Positions 38,601 to 53,600 of a stretch of 64,000 bases of DNA are shown one piece after another. The notes below the pieces were generated by a model. The model did no database searches. It had not been told where the DNA came from and was given only the letters and a program-made list of their open reading frames with translations. A program made the translations under genes and the position numbers. How positions within the stretch are numbered: position 1 is the stretch's first letter; every line of letters starts with the position of its first letter. Origin of the DNA: Chaetorhynchus papuensis (lineage: Eukaryota > Chordata > Aves > Passeriformes > Rhipiduridae); NCBI GenBank assembly GCA_013396525.1, contig VWYX01001348.1:122493-186492 (forward strand). The letters are read 5' to 3'.

Positions 38601-41600
38601 CTGCTGTGAGTAGAAAGAAATCTTGGTATAAGGGAGTTTCAGATAAAGAATACAACACTGGTGGTGCAGGGGGATGGAGTTTTGAACTGTGGGATGGTAG
38701 ACTTAAGAGTTGTGAAGGAGAAGACAAAAAAATCCCGTAAAAAAGTATCATTGAGAATAATACTTGTCTTTTGAAATTTCTGCAGGATCCTAGAGTTGCA
38801 AGAAAGTGGAGATTTGGATGTTCTTAAACAGAAGTGGTGGCCACGGATGGGACGTTGTGACCTGAACAGCCATACCAATGCACAGACAGATGGGAAGGCA
38901 CTCAAGCTGCACAGTTTTGCAGGCGTTTTCTGCATTTTAGCAATAGGCCTTCTTCTTGCTTGCTTGGTGGCAGCACTGGAGTTGTGGTGGAACAGCAACC
39001 GTTGTCATCAAGAAACGCCGAAAGAGGTCCATAACTTTTATTCTTATCACAATTAAAAGTAGAAAACACAAAAGAAAGAGAGAGCAAGTGGAAGTTGTGG
39101 GATTTTAGGTGCTCTCATGCAATAAATTTGATTTATTTTGATTTGCCATACTAAGCTTTGCATATAACTTTTTGGGTGGTTGTTTCTAAGAAAATAAAAG
39201 CAAACGAACGAAAGTGTCTTTTATGCACATGGAAGGTGCCAAACTGACAGCCCTGGAGACTAAAGTCCTCTATTTATTTGTAGAGCAGATACAGCATGGG
39301 CAGCAGCAGTGCAAACTTCCCCTCATTGCCCCACCAATGTGCCTCAACCCTGACCTGGAGAGACCACCTTTAGGGGTAAGAGAGTGGTTCAGAAACACTC
39401 CCTCGGCCACTCTGCTGTGAGTGACGGGGAGGCCAGTCACGGGCACCCGGCTGTGCCATCTGTGGTGATGTTTTCTCTGATCTGAGCCCCCATCCACTGG
39501 CTGGGAGATCCATGTCCATCCTGCGCAGGCTCTGCAGCTGCCAGACGTCTGGTAGCTGCTCTCCTTCATGGCTGACCTAGGCTGAGTTTGAAGAGGTACA
39601 CGAGCAATTAAAAATAAATCAGCTAGTTAATAATTGAATAAGCCATATTGCCGTGACACTGTTTAAATGCTTCCTTTCTTTTTGAAGTCAGTTTTATTTC
39701 TAAAAGTAGGAGCCTCTGAGGAAGCTGACCTTCATATAACATGTTTTATCTAGGAAATTATATCTGAGAATTTCTTGGGTTTGAAGTTTCCATGCACAGC
39801 AGCCAGTGATAGTTAGCAATGCTAAGATAGAATAATCAGTCTATACTCAGATCTGTCCTGCATGAAGTCTGTATTTGTTTACGTAGATTAAATGTTTAAC
39901 AAACTAACCTCTTGTAATTTTGGGGACACTGAGGCGTTTGTAGGTGCTTTCATCTTGGAACAGATGTTTGTTACAAGCAAATAATAGCAGTGAGCTGCAC
40001 TACAGTTGGAAAATAGTATGTAGCCCATCACTTCTAATCTCTGTTTCTGAAGTTGCAGGAGCACTAGACTAATTGACATACCTGTCACCTGTAAGCAATT
40101 TTGGCAAATTGGCAACCTGGTCTAGCGGACGGCATCTCTTCCCATAAGAGAGGCATTGGAATTGGTGGTCTTCAAGGTCCCTTCCAACACAAACGGTTCC
40201 ACATCCTATGATTCTGCCCTTCTGCCTTGCAGAAGTCACTCCTGCTGTAACCCCAAAGGTTACAGCACGTTAGCCCCCGTGCTAGCGTTGGGAAGGCCTG
40301 AAGCCCAGCAGGAGCTGTTTCACTGCACACCGTGAAATCCTGCAGGGCAAGGGCAGAGATGTTTTCCAAAGTGTCCTCGTGCTGTGTGCACAAGCACTTC
40401 CCTGGCCATACTGTGTGGTGTGTTCCCCTCTCTACGCTCAGGGCCTTGCCTTTGTGTATCTTTGTAGAGAGAGATGAGAACATGACCTAAAGGCAGTTTC
40501 CTATAGCAAAGGTGAAGTAATTCACTCTTTTATTGCAAGGAGTTTCCATTGCTGAAAAAGGGTCTGTCTTCCCGAGTTTAAATATTTTCTTTTTCACCCA
40601 TCCCATTAATTTCTTTTTTTAATAACTATAAGAGGGATTATTGCATATCTGTGCCTACCCCATCCCATATTTTCTCCCTTTCCCATCCTTCTCCTCCTCC
40701 CCTTCTCATACAGTGATCAAGGTTGCTCTGTACATCTGTAGTGCTCTTTTGCAGTTTCTTTGACAAACACAGAATACTTTTAACCTTCTGTGTTTCAAAG
40801 GAAGCTGAAGTTACCCCCATGGTAGAGCTGTGCTTGGGAAGATCGCTGTGTGTGGGGCTGGGCCTGCCCTTGGAGCACAAGTAGGCTAGGTTAGAGGCAA
40901 TTTAAACTCAGGTAAAGAGCATGGACAGGTTCCAGAAAGATCCGTGATGGGGGAGCTGCCAGGAGAGGGGGAGCAGAGTCAGCGGGAGCCCTGGCACAAG
41001 CAGGTGTGAAGGCTGAACGAGGACGTGCACGTTCCCAGTGAGAGGGCACGGGGCCGGGCCGAGCCGGCAGGAGGAAGGTGTACGGGGGGTATGCCAGGCA
41101 GGATGGGATGGAATGAGGGGTCCCCTGAAAGGGACAGCTGGGTGCAGTGACAGGCAGGCAGCTGGAGGCACCTTTGGATCGATCTGAGCAGCCCGAGGCA
41201 AGGGTGGCTGCTGCCCAGAGCCAGGGACGGGCAGGATCCTCAGGAACCCTCTGCCTAAGCCAATGGCCACATGGCCACATTGCTCTAGCCCCACTGCAGA
41301 CCAGGGGCTGGGGGCTCTGCTCACAGTGACCACAACATCCACTCAACTAAATTAGCAAACTAATGTAGCAGTATTTCCTGGCAGATTAGTGGCCAGACAT
41401 ATTTTAATTATATGATACCAGTCAGGAGGGATTGAAGTGGGATGTCTGATGGCTACTGCAATTGAGGTAGGAAACCAAGTTTCAAAAGAGATGGTGAATA
41501 GAGGTTGAAGGTTTTTGACATGTTTAGAAGAACCAAGTTTCAAAATTGTGGGAAGGACAGGGTCCAGGGCTGAGGGGAGTGTGGAGTCGTGGGTGCTCCT

Positions 41601-44600
41601 CTGCTTGAGCCAGGAGCAGTGGCTGAGCCTGGCATAGGGGACCAAAAGCACAAGGAGGATTTGCTCTCCAGGAGGAGTGTGTTGAGGGTATCTCATTTCT
41701 AGCACTGTGTATTGCCCAGCATTTCTACAGCAAGAGCCGTAATGACAGAGCTACAGCATGAGCAGCATACACAGAACATTAAAATCTGCCTCTTAGCTGC
41801 ATCTGCTACTCCAGCCAAGTCATTAGTTCAGTAGCAGCTGCAAACTCAAGTCATGCTGCTGGTTTTCTTCTACTTTTGGGAAGGCTTTGGCAAAACACGA
41901 GTGTTGTGATACCACCTAAAAAAATCCCAGTTCCAGTGGGAACTGGGACATCTCCCAGCCGCTTTCTTCTGTGCAGCAGAGCTTGTGGAGGGTCACAGAA
42001 AAGGCTGATTTTCTTGCAGTCTAAGATTACACTTTGGTGTTGCCTATGAGGCAAAGAGAAGATGGCAACATGTGGCTTCTGTGCCCCTCACCCTGTTAGG
42101 AGCTTTTTAAATCCCTCGGAAAAAAATATAGAGGAACCAGAATTGAACGAGGAATTAATTTGCGAATTGTGAAGCCCTTGTGTAGCATTCTCTGTTTGGC
42201 ATGACCAACTTGGTTGGTTGTGTCATGTCAACAATTGCCAACTCAAAAAAAAAGAGAAATGTGGGACAATGAACGCACAACTGCTATGGCAGATTTACAG
42301 CAGGGTTGGGTGGCGTGCAGCTTGGTGGAGAGAGAGGAAAAGCATTTTTTAGAGACCGTTATTTTTTTATGTCAAGGGTCTGTGAAGTCTGTGGCCGGAA
42401 GAATGTGCACTGCCTTCACTGGCACTGGAGAAATGTTTTCAGCTGACATTAAGGTGATGTTTTTTGCCAGTTTGTTGTCTTTTCTTTTTCCACTTTCTAT
42501 TCCTTAGGCCTTTGTGGAGGTTAGGAGGAGCCAATACACTGATGTCCAAGGACTCAGATGTCTGCATGGTATAAATCACAGCTCTTAATTACAGTGAGTG
42601 TGAGGAATTTAGTGTTAACCATGTACCTGGGAGGAGCAGGAAGCCTGTCTTTTGAAACCTGACAACATAACCTGGACTTTGATATTAACCTGATCTGCAT
42701 TTGTAGAAACTTCATAGGAAAATTAATGTCGGGGGAGACTGCTTCGAATTAGAATATTTTTTTACATTTTTTGCATGTGAAGAAACTCTACCCCACAAAA
42801 TTAAAAAAAGAATAGTATTGTTCCTATGCACTAAGTCAATTTATTAACACAAACCTCCAGGAAAGATGAATTCCCTTTATATTCCATGTTGCCACTGCTT
42901 CTCAATTGTATCATTCAAAGAACAGTGAAATTTCCTGCTAGAAGAATGAAGGCTGGGTTGATCTTTTTCAGGATGTTGATACAAGATACTTTTATTCTAT
43001 TTGAAGGAGATTGGTAAAAATGTTTGTAATCAGTTCTGCTGTACAAATCTTAATGTTATCCCTATTAATTCTTCACTTAATCCTTATCAGATCAGATTAG
43101 CAAAAGAAAGATTAGTTCCAGCGTCAGGAAAAAATGTACTGCAGCAACATCATGCCACATTCTTCTATTAGGGCTCAAGTTTGCAATGTCTTCAAGCTGG
43201 AAAATATCTAGTAATGTTAAAATGGCCTTATTACTTTTTAATTCAGAAAAACTTACACTGGGACATCTTTTTCCAAGAAGTTACTCTGGAATTTATAATC
43301 ACCCTCTCCTCATTGTTAGTACCCAGCCATGCAATACCCACAGTGAAATTTAGCCAGCTCATACATCTATCTCTGTGTGTTAAAATCTTGAATTTACACA
43401 GCTGCTACTCAGCCTGAAATACTGATACCTAATCTTTTGATTTTGATAAGCTTCAGAAAATTAGGGAGTTGTGAAAAATTAGTATTTACTATGGAGTCTT
43501 TTTTCAGTCACTTTACGTCCCTTTTAAATGACTGAGCAATCAGCTAAAGTTATTAAAACCTGGTACCATACAAATGTTGAACTTTTGACAACTGCCTCTG
43601 AATTTCTGTAACTTTTTGTAGGAGTTCTATGCATTTATTTCACAATACCAGTAAGCCATAATGTAATTTGGATCATTTAACAGCCAAGGGCTTTGCCACA
43701 TCATCAGATTGTTGGTGTCTTTTATCCCCTTTGAAGGAATGAAAGGCAGTTTTCACATCTTTGTTGGCGTTACGATCCAGCGTGGCCGCTGCCTGCAATG
43801 GGCTCCCCAGCATCCTCTGTGCTTTATTAGCTGTGCCTTTGTGTGATGTGCTATTCCTCTGAAGATTATTACTTCTGAGATCTCTTCAGAACCATTAAGA
43901 AAGCATTCCTAGTTATCCACATACTACAAAACAATGGAAACTTATAAGCAAAGATAAAATATCCTACTATTCATGGAAAGAAAGTTAAACTCTCATCTTT
44001 TTCACTGTGCATGAGATTAGTCACTAAAAAAAAGTTAACGGGCAACCCCATGTTAAACAAAATTAGTCACTTATACAGGATGATTTTTTGTTTTCTGGGA
44101 ACTGGTACTTGTTGCATCTCTCAGAAGAGGTGATATTGATTCACTTATATTTAATATAGCTCTTGAAAGACAACGTTAAAATGACCTCAAGAAATTCTTG
44201 ATCTGATTCTTTCATTGCACGGATAATAGATATGATTAATCAGAAATCTGTTTTTTTCCAAACCAGCTGTGCTATTCCTAGCAATGTGAGTGTTTCAGAG
44301 ACTGGACCCAGTGTGTTTGGGATTCTGTAGTGCAAGAAGATTAGGGGGTTTTATTGGTTAAGGCATAGCATAGTTTTCCACCTCCTGAGTTGCTACTGGT
44401 CATTGTCTCATAACTTGTGTCACATTAATAATTCATTAACAATCACAGTCTTCACAGCCTAGTTTGTGATTTTTTTTTTGCTTTCTCATGCTTCTAAAAA
44501 GTCATTTTATTCAATAGACTCTTCTCACTTTTCTGTCCTTTTTATTTTTAAATTATTAAAAGGGGGCAGCATTTCAGGTACAGTCGAGAGTGCAAACAGC

Positions 44601-47600
44601 CTTGTGTACTAGAACAGCACCTTGTAATTCCTATATCCTGCTACTCCAAGCTTAATAATGTCTTGAATCTCAGAAAGTCTAGATTCTCTGAGCTCCATGA
44701 GATAGTGGGAGGTAGCAAAATTGCCCTAAAAATTGTCACAAGTATTTTGGCAGTGTGCAGGATGAAAGAAAGAAACCCTGTATCTCCGGCCAGGGCAGCC
44801 GCTCGTGATCTGCCTTAAACTCCCCTCTTTCCATGTCCACGGATGTGCCTACCCAGCCTACCTCAAAAATCCATTCTTCCAGCTTTAGCAGTCATGAAAG
44901 TTACCCACTAAGGCTCTTTTCTGGTACTGGAAGAGCAGGGATCCCAGAAATAGGAGCTGGCAAACAAGAGTCCAATGGATCCAAATTTGTCACTGCTAAG
45001 GATTGTGGTTTGCACCGTGTTCATCTCACTTTAGTTCTCCAGCCAGATACTATTCCATGGCAGTCGAGGCTTCTGTACCTTCAGCATGGTGTCAGCAGTG
45101 TTGGTTTGATTATTAAAGAGTCTCTTGCTTTCACCATTATTTTCACTTTCCTTGTCTTTTTCCTTGTCACTTCATTTACCTTGTCTCCTTTGTGGTGTTA
45201 TCTTTTTATCTGACAATTTGATTTGGCCCAGGATGGTTCCTTTTGAGAGTGAAAGGAAACACGAGATCATCAAACTGATATTTTATTTTCCCTTCATTGC
45301 ATGTTCTCTATATTTTATCTTGTTTTTATTTTAAATTATTTTTTTCTGTATTTTAATGACATGTCTGAAATCTTTGTACATTTTTTGCTCAGTTGCATAT
45401 AAATTATCATTTGTTTGTACCACTGTATTGTATTCTACTTTTCTAAGAATAAATAAAGGTTTTTTTGGGGAAAATAAATCATGCAAATATTGGCAAAATA
45501 ATGCATTTTAATGCCATCTAGAAATTCAGTTTCAAACCAGCTTTGAATGTAATAAGCTGAGAAACTTCATTTAACTAGCATTTTTAAATCAGCAAAGCGG
45601 TGTTAGGAATCAGTCATCCCAGAATGCAAAGTTTAATGTTGTTTGATGATAAAGTATAAGCTGGAAGAATTGGTCAAAGGAGGAAAAAAAAAAAAAGAGG
45701 ACAATATAATATATAATATATAAATTACCTTGTACAGAACTGATAATAGCTGGAAGGGCATCTTAACAAACTCCATGTTGGCTTTTTATGTGAGTGAAGA
45801 AACAAGATTTTCTCTTTGAAGATGCCTACAGTAAAGCAGAAATTCTGTAATTCCTGGTCCCTGGCAGGGTGCACATCCAGAATCCAATGAAATCAGTCAG
45901 CTCTTGCTATTGATCACCATAGATTTCGGTCAAGGCTGTAATGGATTTAAAAGTGACACGTCAGCCCCGTGATTTATGGCACTGGGCCCAGGCTTCTCTA
46001 CCCAAAGCAGTGGTGAAGCAATTGAGTTTTGTACCAGCATATTTCCCTAACTGCAAGGAAGGAGTTTTTGTGTTTGGTTTAATTTTTCTCTGTCATGTAA
46101 GAAAACCCTGCTAATGGGATCCTTAGGGATATAATCTGGATTTACTTGGCATGAACCTTAGGTGGGGGGAAGAAAATTATTCCACAGAAATAAGCTTAAA
46201 AAATGAATGTTGCCATGCAGGGAAATCAAAAAGAAATAACCTGTTTAAAGTTTCAGTTTGGTGATGAGTGTAAGTACTTGCTTAATTTGCATTACATTGC
46301 CTACCCCAGAGAACTTCTGTGGCTACTCATGAGCTTGGCACGAGCTTATGTATTTTACTGAATTGGAGCCTTAATGTGTCAGATTCTTTTAGATTCTTCA
46401 CACAATGTTTACAGAGCTAATTTTTCTATGTCTTATCTCAGCCTGCGGTGGTATTTTAAAGTTGACTTTTTGGAGGGGGTGTAAAATAACAAAATCAGTA
46501 AAAGTTTAAAATAAAAGAAAAAAGCATAAAATGTGACTTTTTCTCAAATTTCTTTTGCATTTTTGTGGTTTGTAAAATGCCTTAGGTGTTGATCTGACTA
46601 AGCATTTAAGAATGTATATAAAATTAAAATAAGAGGTGTATTCTGATCTCACCCAGAGCACCAAAACATTTCTATTCTTTTTAGTGGCAAGGATCCAACT
46701 TCAGTTGCTTTGAAACCAACATGTATGAAGCAGGAACTGGGAGTTAAATGTGCATTGAAGTTATTTGCTGAAGATTGACCTTACCGTGCAATAATATTAA
46801 CATGCAATTTATAAACCTATCTATCAATTGAATTTAAATAATTTTATAGTACCTGAAATAACCTGTGGTCAATATTAGCAGAATATTAATGAATCACAGA
46901 TTCCAATACTGTGGAAAATATTACTTTTTTTAAAATTAATCAGTGGCTTGGTTATGATTTTCCATAAGTCCAGACCCATATTTTCAGGCACGTATATAGA
47001 AAAGAGCTACTCAAACTCACTCAATGTAAGAAGTACTGTATCTTCAGAATTATTCAGTATGCAAGAGTTATCTTTTGGGAAACTGGTGTCCAGATTTTTA
47101 TTTCGCTGAGCTATTTTCATGATTTGTCTGGTCCTGTCTTGCCTTACGTCAAAATAGGAGCTTGGGCAGTTTCCAAAACACAGCCCTGAATGGGGGCGCA
47201 GAAACCTTTTCAAAATTCGGTTTTTAATTGAAAAGATTGTGCCTAATAGTCAGGAGTAAGGATTTAGTAAGGCTTTCCCATAGCTGGAGTGGAGACAGGA
47301 GGCTTTGTAAGCCGGCTAACACTGGGCATCAAACAGGTTATAGAAGCAATTCTTTGTCTCCTGTGCCAACTCTCTTTTACTCCTGGCATAACAGGAAAAA
47401 ATGGGAACTTTTGAGATTTGGATGTGACTAGACAGGAGCGGTGAAGAAGGAGGGTGCGGAGCAATCTGTTATGCCTGATGCTCCAGCAGAGTAATTCAGT
47501 AGTGTTGAAGGATAGCATTGCTCTGATTTGGGCTCACTAGAGTGAGAAATTACATCCCTTACGGACTAGATTATAATTTTGGTTTAAAAACTGTGTAAAG

Positions 47601-50600
47601 CAATGTACAGAAACCATTAAGTTTTAGTGAGTTTTGGAATAGAACCTCCATGAATTTAATTTTTCCTTCATAAAAGAGTAATCTGTCACCTCACAGTGTA
47701 ACTTTAGATGATGTCAAATTCTAAAAACCCCACCCTCTTGAGGGCCATCCTCTTTTGTTGCAATGCTATTTCAGACATAATAAAGAAGAAATAATAAGTA
47801 TGTATTTGCTGAAAAGAGTGAAATATTAATTACATTATTAGCCTCACTATCTTGATCCTTTTTTTTTTTCTCCCCACATCTTCTTTTCCCTTTCCATCTG
47901 GAGATGGCCAATGATGTGAGGTTGGGCCTCAGAAGCATGGTGAGAATTTATAATAAACATACAGATGATTGGTTTCTTGTTGAAAATGCCTGCACAGATG
48001 AATCCCTGTTAGCTTTCTCCTCATCCTTACCTTGCCCTGGAACTCCCCTTGCTCCTGACCTCTGTGTTGTGGGAAATGCCTGTAAGTACAGTCTGTAGTG
48101 TGTACACAGAGGTTCCTCTGATTGCAAGTTCTCCTTTCTCCCGAGTTCCTTTGCAGAGACACTGGCATGCTCATCAACCAGCACTCATTCTGTTCTGCAT
48201 TTTGCTGCTTGTGCTGAGAAATGTTTCTTTGCATTCTCTTACTGTCCTGTTTATTTTTCACCTCATGAAAACTGTGGAAACATCTGTACCATGTGAACCG
48301 CTCACTCATTCTCTTTGTAGCTGGGTTACCAGCTGGTTAACCGAGGTTGGTAAGGATTTTAAAGCTTTAATATCTCAGCATGAGGCTGAATGCCCCCCTT
48401 CATATTGAGTAACAAATGAAAATGCTGTCCCAGCCTCTTCCCTGGCAGGTTTGGGTCTGCTGTGGGTTGTGAGGACTAGACTGTGATCTCTGTGATTGCA
48501 CTTAGTTAATGGATGGTGGTGAATGTGGGAGCAGATCACAGCAAGACACTGTGGGGAGACCTGCTGTCACCTCATGTGTGATGCTTCTCCCATAGGACTG
48601 TGTCCTGTGTATTTATTCACCCAGTGCCAGAGGTGGGGATGCAGCTGAAGATGATAAATGAGACAGAGAGAGAGGTTTGGCTGGTTTGAAGTGGTGCATT
48701 GTCAGCTTCACTGGCCTGCTGGGGAAGTCACTGTCTGGGGCATTCCTGGCCAGGGTCACAGGCAGGACCCGTGGGGCACGTCAGAATTAGACCCCTGGTT
48801 AGATGTGATTCCAGCTTAGGTAATCCAACCTGGGTAAGGTGTGCAACAGGAGTGTGGGAAGATGTGAACTTCTTCATGAAGGTTCTTGCTACTTGCACCA
48901 GTTCTGTTGCAAGTCACTGTTACTTGTTAGGTGTCTACGCTTTTAGTAATAATTGATTTACACCTATTTTCTGTCTGTGGGTAGCTGGAAATAAACTTTG
49001 GCAATGTATTTGAAACAATTTTCTGTCACATTAACATCAACTTTTCAGTATTCTGTTATATCTCACTTTTTTTTCAGGTTTACTTAGAAGGAAAAAGAGT
49101 GTTACTGTCTCTTCATAAAGGAATTTCTGCTCTCTGGTGAAGGAGGGCATCACCTAGTGAATAAGGTGGCCTCTTGTACACAATTTTTATGAAGTTTTGT
49201 TTCTTTGCAGATGTTTCCACATGGAATGAAATTAACGTACTGCAAAACTTTCATTTCTTTTATTCTTTCAATTAGGTAACAGCCAACTGGACCTCACCTG
49301 ATGTCAGTCTCAGTGCATTCTTCTAACAGCTGGTTTATGGACAATAATTTAGCTAATTGCTGATTTAAACTACATGGTAGAGTTTCCACTTATAAGAGCA
49401 GAAGCTTGATTGCAGGATTGGGCCTATTTCTAAAAGCAGTTTTTCAAGTAGACTCTTGAGGTGCATCCCTGCCTATTTCTAATAAGATTCTGCTATGGTC
49501 AAACCAGCTTTGAGCAGAGCACGCTCAGAAGCCACTCAGCAAATTTTATGTAACATTAAGTGCTATTTGACTGGGTCAGTTGCCTGTGTTAAATTAATGA
49601 CAGCAGACATAGATCATCACTGCACCTGTTTACACGTCTCTCTGCATTTCACTGCATTGTCAGCTGCGGAATCTCTGCAATAGTGAGTGTCACACACGTA
49701 TTAAAAAGGGGTTATTTGTGTTAATGTAACACCGTACTGTGCTGTCATTGTTTTGCAGCACATCTATTACATATACCATCACTGCTTTTTCTTCTTGAGC
49801 AAGCCAATTACGCCTGGTTTTGCCAGTCTGTCAGAGCCTCCTGGAATAAATTAAAATTACAGCTTTGCATACACGGTAGCTGTAACTGAAAGTAATGATA
49901 ATGACCCTGGGTGAATACAGGATTCCAGAATAATCCTAAACAACTGTACCTAAGCAGAGCTGCTGCTGCTGTATTTCTCCTTAACAAGCTAAATGCTTGA
50001 GTCCACGATGTCTGAAACCCCACAGACTGAAGCTGGTTGCTTGGTGGAGCTGTGGGTTTCGATGCTGAGTAAGAAGAGAACAGTTTGTGGGTACCTGAGC
50101 ATGGAAACTTTGCTGTTTCAGTTTGATTTCTCTGCCTCATTTTTCAGTTTTGCAGTATGTCTGTCTGTGCATGAAAGTGCCTCGGAGTGTTCCTTTCTCT
50201 CTAACTGGGTACAGGTGTGACTTGCAGCACCTGTGTCTCAGGACCTGTGACAATGTCATTATGAGCACACATATATGTGTCAAGAGGACTTTTATAGGGG
50301 TGGGAGAGAAACCGGCATGTTTCCTGGTCAAGGGCAGAAAAAGAAGTGTCTGACACTGGGTTTGTCTCAAATTTTGAATCGCAGTCCGAATCACAAAATT
50401 ACCACTTTTTTTTTTGTTAATAGTTCTTGCACAGAATGAAAATCTAATATTAGCATTTGTGTCTTGGTTTCATTCTCTCACCAAAAGATAACCCTTCGTG
50501 CTGTCACCCAGGACAGGAAAGAAACAAACAAACCAGAAATGTGCCCTGATTGATGATTAGGGCTACATTACCTTAACAGCATTGTTTTCTGCATATCTCC

Positions 50601-53600
50601 TGAGTCTTATTAAGAACTACTTTAACAGGCTTTTAATTCTTGGCACAGTTACCAGTGCCTGACTGGGAGGTATTGACATATTCAAGATATTCCCTCCCTG
50701 TGTTAGCCTGTCTGCCCATATTGGCTACATTTCTAAAATTTTATTCCTTATGGGGTCAGGGCCATCAGTCTTTTTCTTCTCCAGTCTAGTGTGCTTTTAT
50801 TTGCATGTGCTGGGTGCAGATGCAACTTATCACAGTTTTGGCATAGTTTTAGCATCACATTTCTGCAGATATTAGACTTTCCTGTTTGAGCATTTGTCTT
50901 CCTTTTTTGCCTTGCTCGAACTGCTTCATCATCTTGTAGCATTTTTATGTCTTCAAGTGGCTTCTCTTGAACTCCGTGATAAGCTCAGAGAAATCACAAG
51001 TAAAAAACCAGATGCCGCAATGGTGTCTTTAATAAAAACATTTTTCTCAAAAAAATGTTTCCCCTGGAAAATCCCAAGTGTTGCAAGCCTGTCAGCTGAG
51101 GAGTATTACCTTTTAATTAATTGTGTTTAGGGTGATGTGGGCAATTTCTTGAAAACATCAACCAGTAGCTCCTTTCCAACACCCTTGAATTTGATCACAT
51201 TAACTGGCTCCAGACGTCCCAATTAGTTCCATATTCTTTCAGTATGACTGCCCATGGGCTTTTATTAGAACTTGCTGTCAAGAGTCACAGAAAACAAGCT
51301 AGGAAAAAAAAAATACTGATCACTCTGTAAATCATGCTGTCTGTATTTATATCTTGCTGTAATTTCTCTCTGTGTGATAAGGCCAAACTTGGTTGGTCCT
51401 GAAAGGGAGTTTCTTGTAGGTGTGGCCATGCAGGTTTAGTCATTTTCAGATAATTGTGGTGAGCATCCTCCAAATCCACTCCACGCCAGGGTGTGCTCGT
51501 GCAGTCAGTCATAGGCCACTGAACCTGTTGCTCACAGTCAGGTACTTGGGACATATCAGAAACCTGCCCTTCAAATGCCCTTCCAGAACTCAAACTCATT
51601 GAGGGACAGTGACATTTCACTTGGTATTTATAAATAAGAGAATTTCTTGACCAGGAGCTGGTGAGCTGTTTTCCTTAAGCCTGCAGAGGATAAGCCTGGG
51701 TGTAGAATTAATTTTCCTTACACGTTTCTTTCCCTCACTGATTAATTTCTTCAACTGATCTATTTGGAGTACAACATTAATATTGAAAATAGAATTATGA
51801 AGCCAGCAAAGGAAAAATATTTTATCTTCTTCTGGCAACGCAAGCATATACTTGTCTCCAACACAGCCATAGATGAGAAGTGAAGCTGAATTGGCATGAA
51901 ATGGCTGAGATGTGACATATTTATAATATCAAATAAATTTTGTATATTAAGTGCAAAAAAGAAATTTTAATAAATTACTGATATTTAATGAGAAGCACAG
52001 AACTAAAAATAAAGGAGAATGTGGAGCTGACAATGGAGCAAAACACCATAACTTTTAGGATTTCTTTTTCTGGCTTTATTGCTATTTAAACCTTTTTTCG
52101 TTTAGCTTGTTAGTTTTCAGTAACATATGCTATGCTACTGAATTTCCCAGAAGAACAATAAAGGAAAAAAAAGATTAGGTTGAGAGAATTCACAAATTCT
52201 TAAAAAGGTTGACTTGTCACATAAAGCTATCCCAAAACTTTCACTTCTGGAAATCTTGGTATTCAAAGCAGTTTTACAGTGTGCAGTGACAAACTAATCT
52301 TTTCAAGGGTTTCTGAATTTTATCTTAGTTTTTTTCAAGTATTTGAAGAATCATTCATTCACCATTAAGATAGTCTCATACAAACCTTGACATTTAGTTA
52401 TTTAGCTGCTCTTTGTCTAATAAGACAAAGAAAAAGGGAAGAACCTTTAAAAATGTGATTTCGTAATTCCTCAGAGACAAGTTGTTTTCCATAACCTTTG
52501 CAAACATTTTATTTTGACAATGAAAAGAAGGAATAATGTGAATTCCTGGTCTGTCGAAAGCCTTTAAAAAGTTTTCTCTGATCTTAATAAGGCCAGAAAG
52601 TTGTCCTTAATGCTGAAGGAAAGAAGTAGGCAAATGAAATCCTCACCCCTACTTTTTAAAGAGATCCCAAGTGTCTCCTTCTCTGTGTACTTCCTAGTGT
52701 TCTGATATAGATAGGACGTGATGTCTGTTTGCAGGAACTGGTTTTAATTTTTATTGAGAAGGAAAATTATAGCGCAGCGAAACATGAGTTTGTATTGTGA
52801 AACGTGAGCAGCTGCAGATCCACCATTTTCTGAGGAAAATGCTGTCCTGGGGTGGAGTGTGCACAGCAGAAGAAAAGGCCTGTTAGGCTAGGAGAGGGGA
52901 CCGTTCCAAAGGATGTGGTCCTTAATAATCCCCGTGGCCTGGACCAGGGGATGTGTATTAAGAGCCTCCCAGCTGTGGCTCTTCATATTTGCATCTTAAA
53001 AGGGCTCAGCTAAATATGTAACCAGGATTAATTTGTGCTTTGAATTTTATGACTTTTGTGCACAGATGCTTCAAGTGGAGATCCTGCTTCATTCACAAAT
53101 TTATTTTCACTTTGCAAACAATTAATGACTGCTTGGTGCAATTATTGAAACCTTAGCTTTCCCTCTGGCTTGGCTTTATCCAAGTCACATTTTACTTGTT
53201 CCGCTAGCAAAGCAGGATGAATGCACTCAGGATGTACTTGCAATCACAAAATTTAAAATATAAATAAAACAATGTATATTTTCACTTGAAATGATCTGAA
53301 GAAGCCATCAGTATCTGGCAAAAGCTCAGAAAAATGCAAATGAGTCCTGAACATTTCTCCAAAGCCTCACTTAGGAATATTTGCTCTAGTATTTGCTCAC
53401 ATCTAACCTGAGTTCTCTTTTGTTTTCTTATTTTGTAGTGGAGGCTTGACAAGAATGTGAGTCCCAGATACCCAGAATGCCAGCTAGGAGTCTCCATCAC
53501 AGCTAGCAGCATTGTTCAGAAATTAAATAGTACAGGGTGCCTAAGGAGGCATTGCCTTATGGGCTTCTGGGGGTTAGCTCCTTAGACACAGTATCATCAT

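Noticed and set aside
40891..41346. Two overlapping minus-strand frames of 151 and 144 codons
   Set aside because: Low-complexity Pro/Ser/Ala-rich translations from a GC-rich patch; two frames are open at once, which points to composition and not to a gene.
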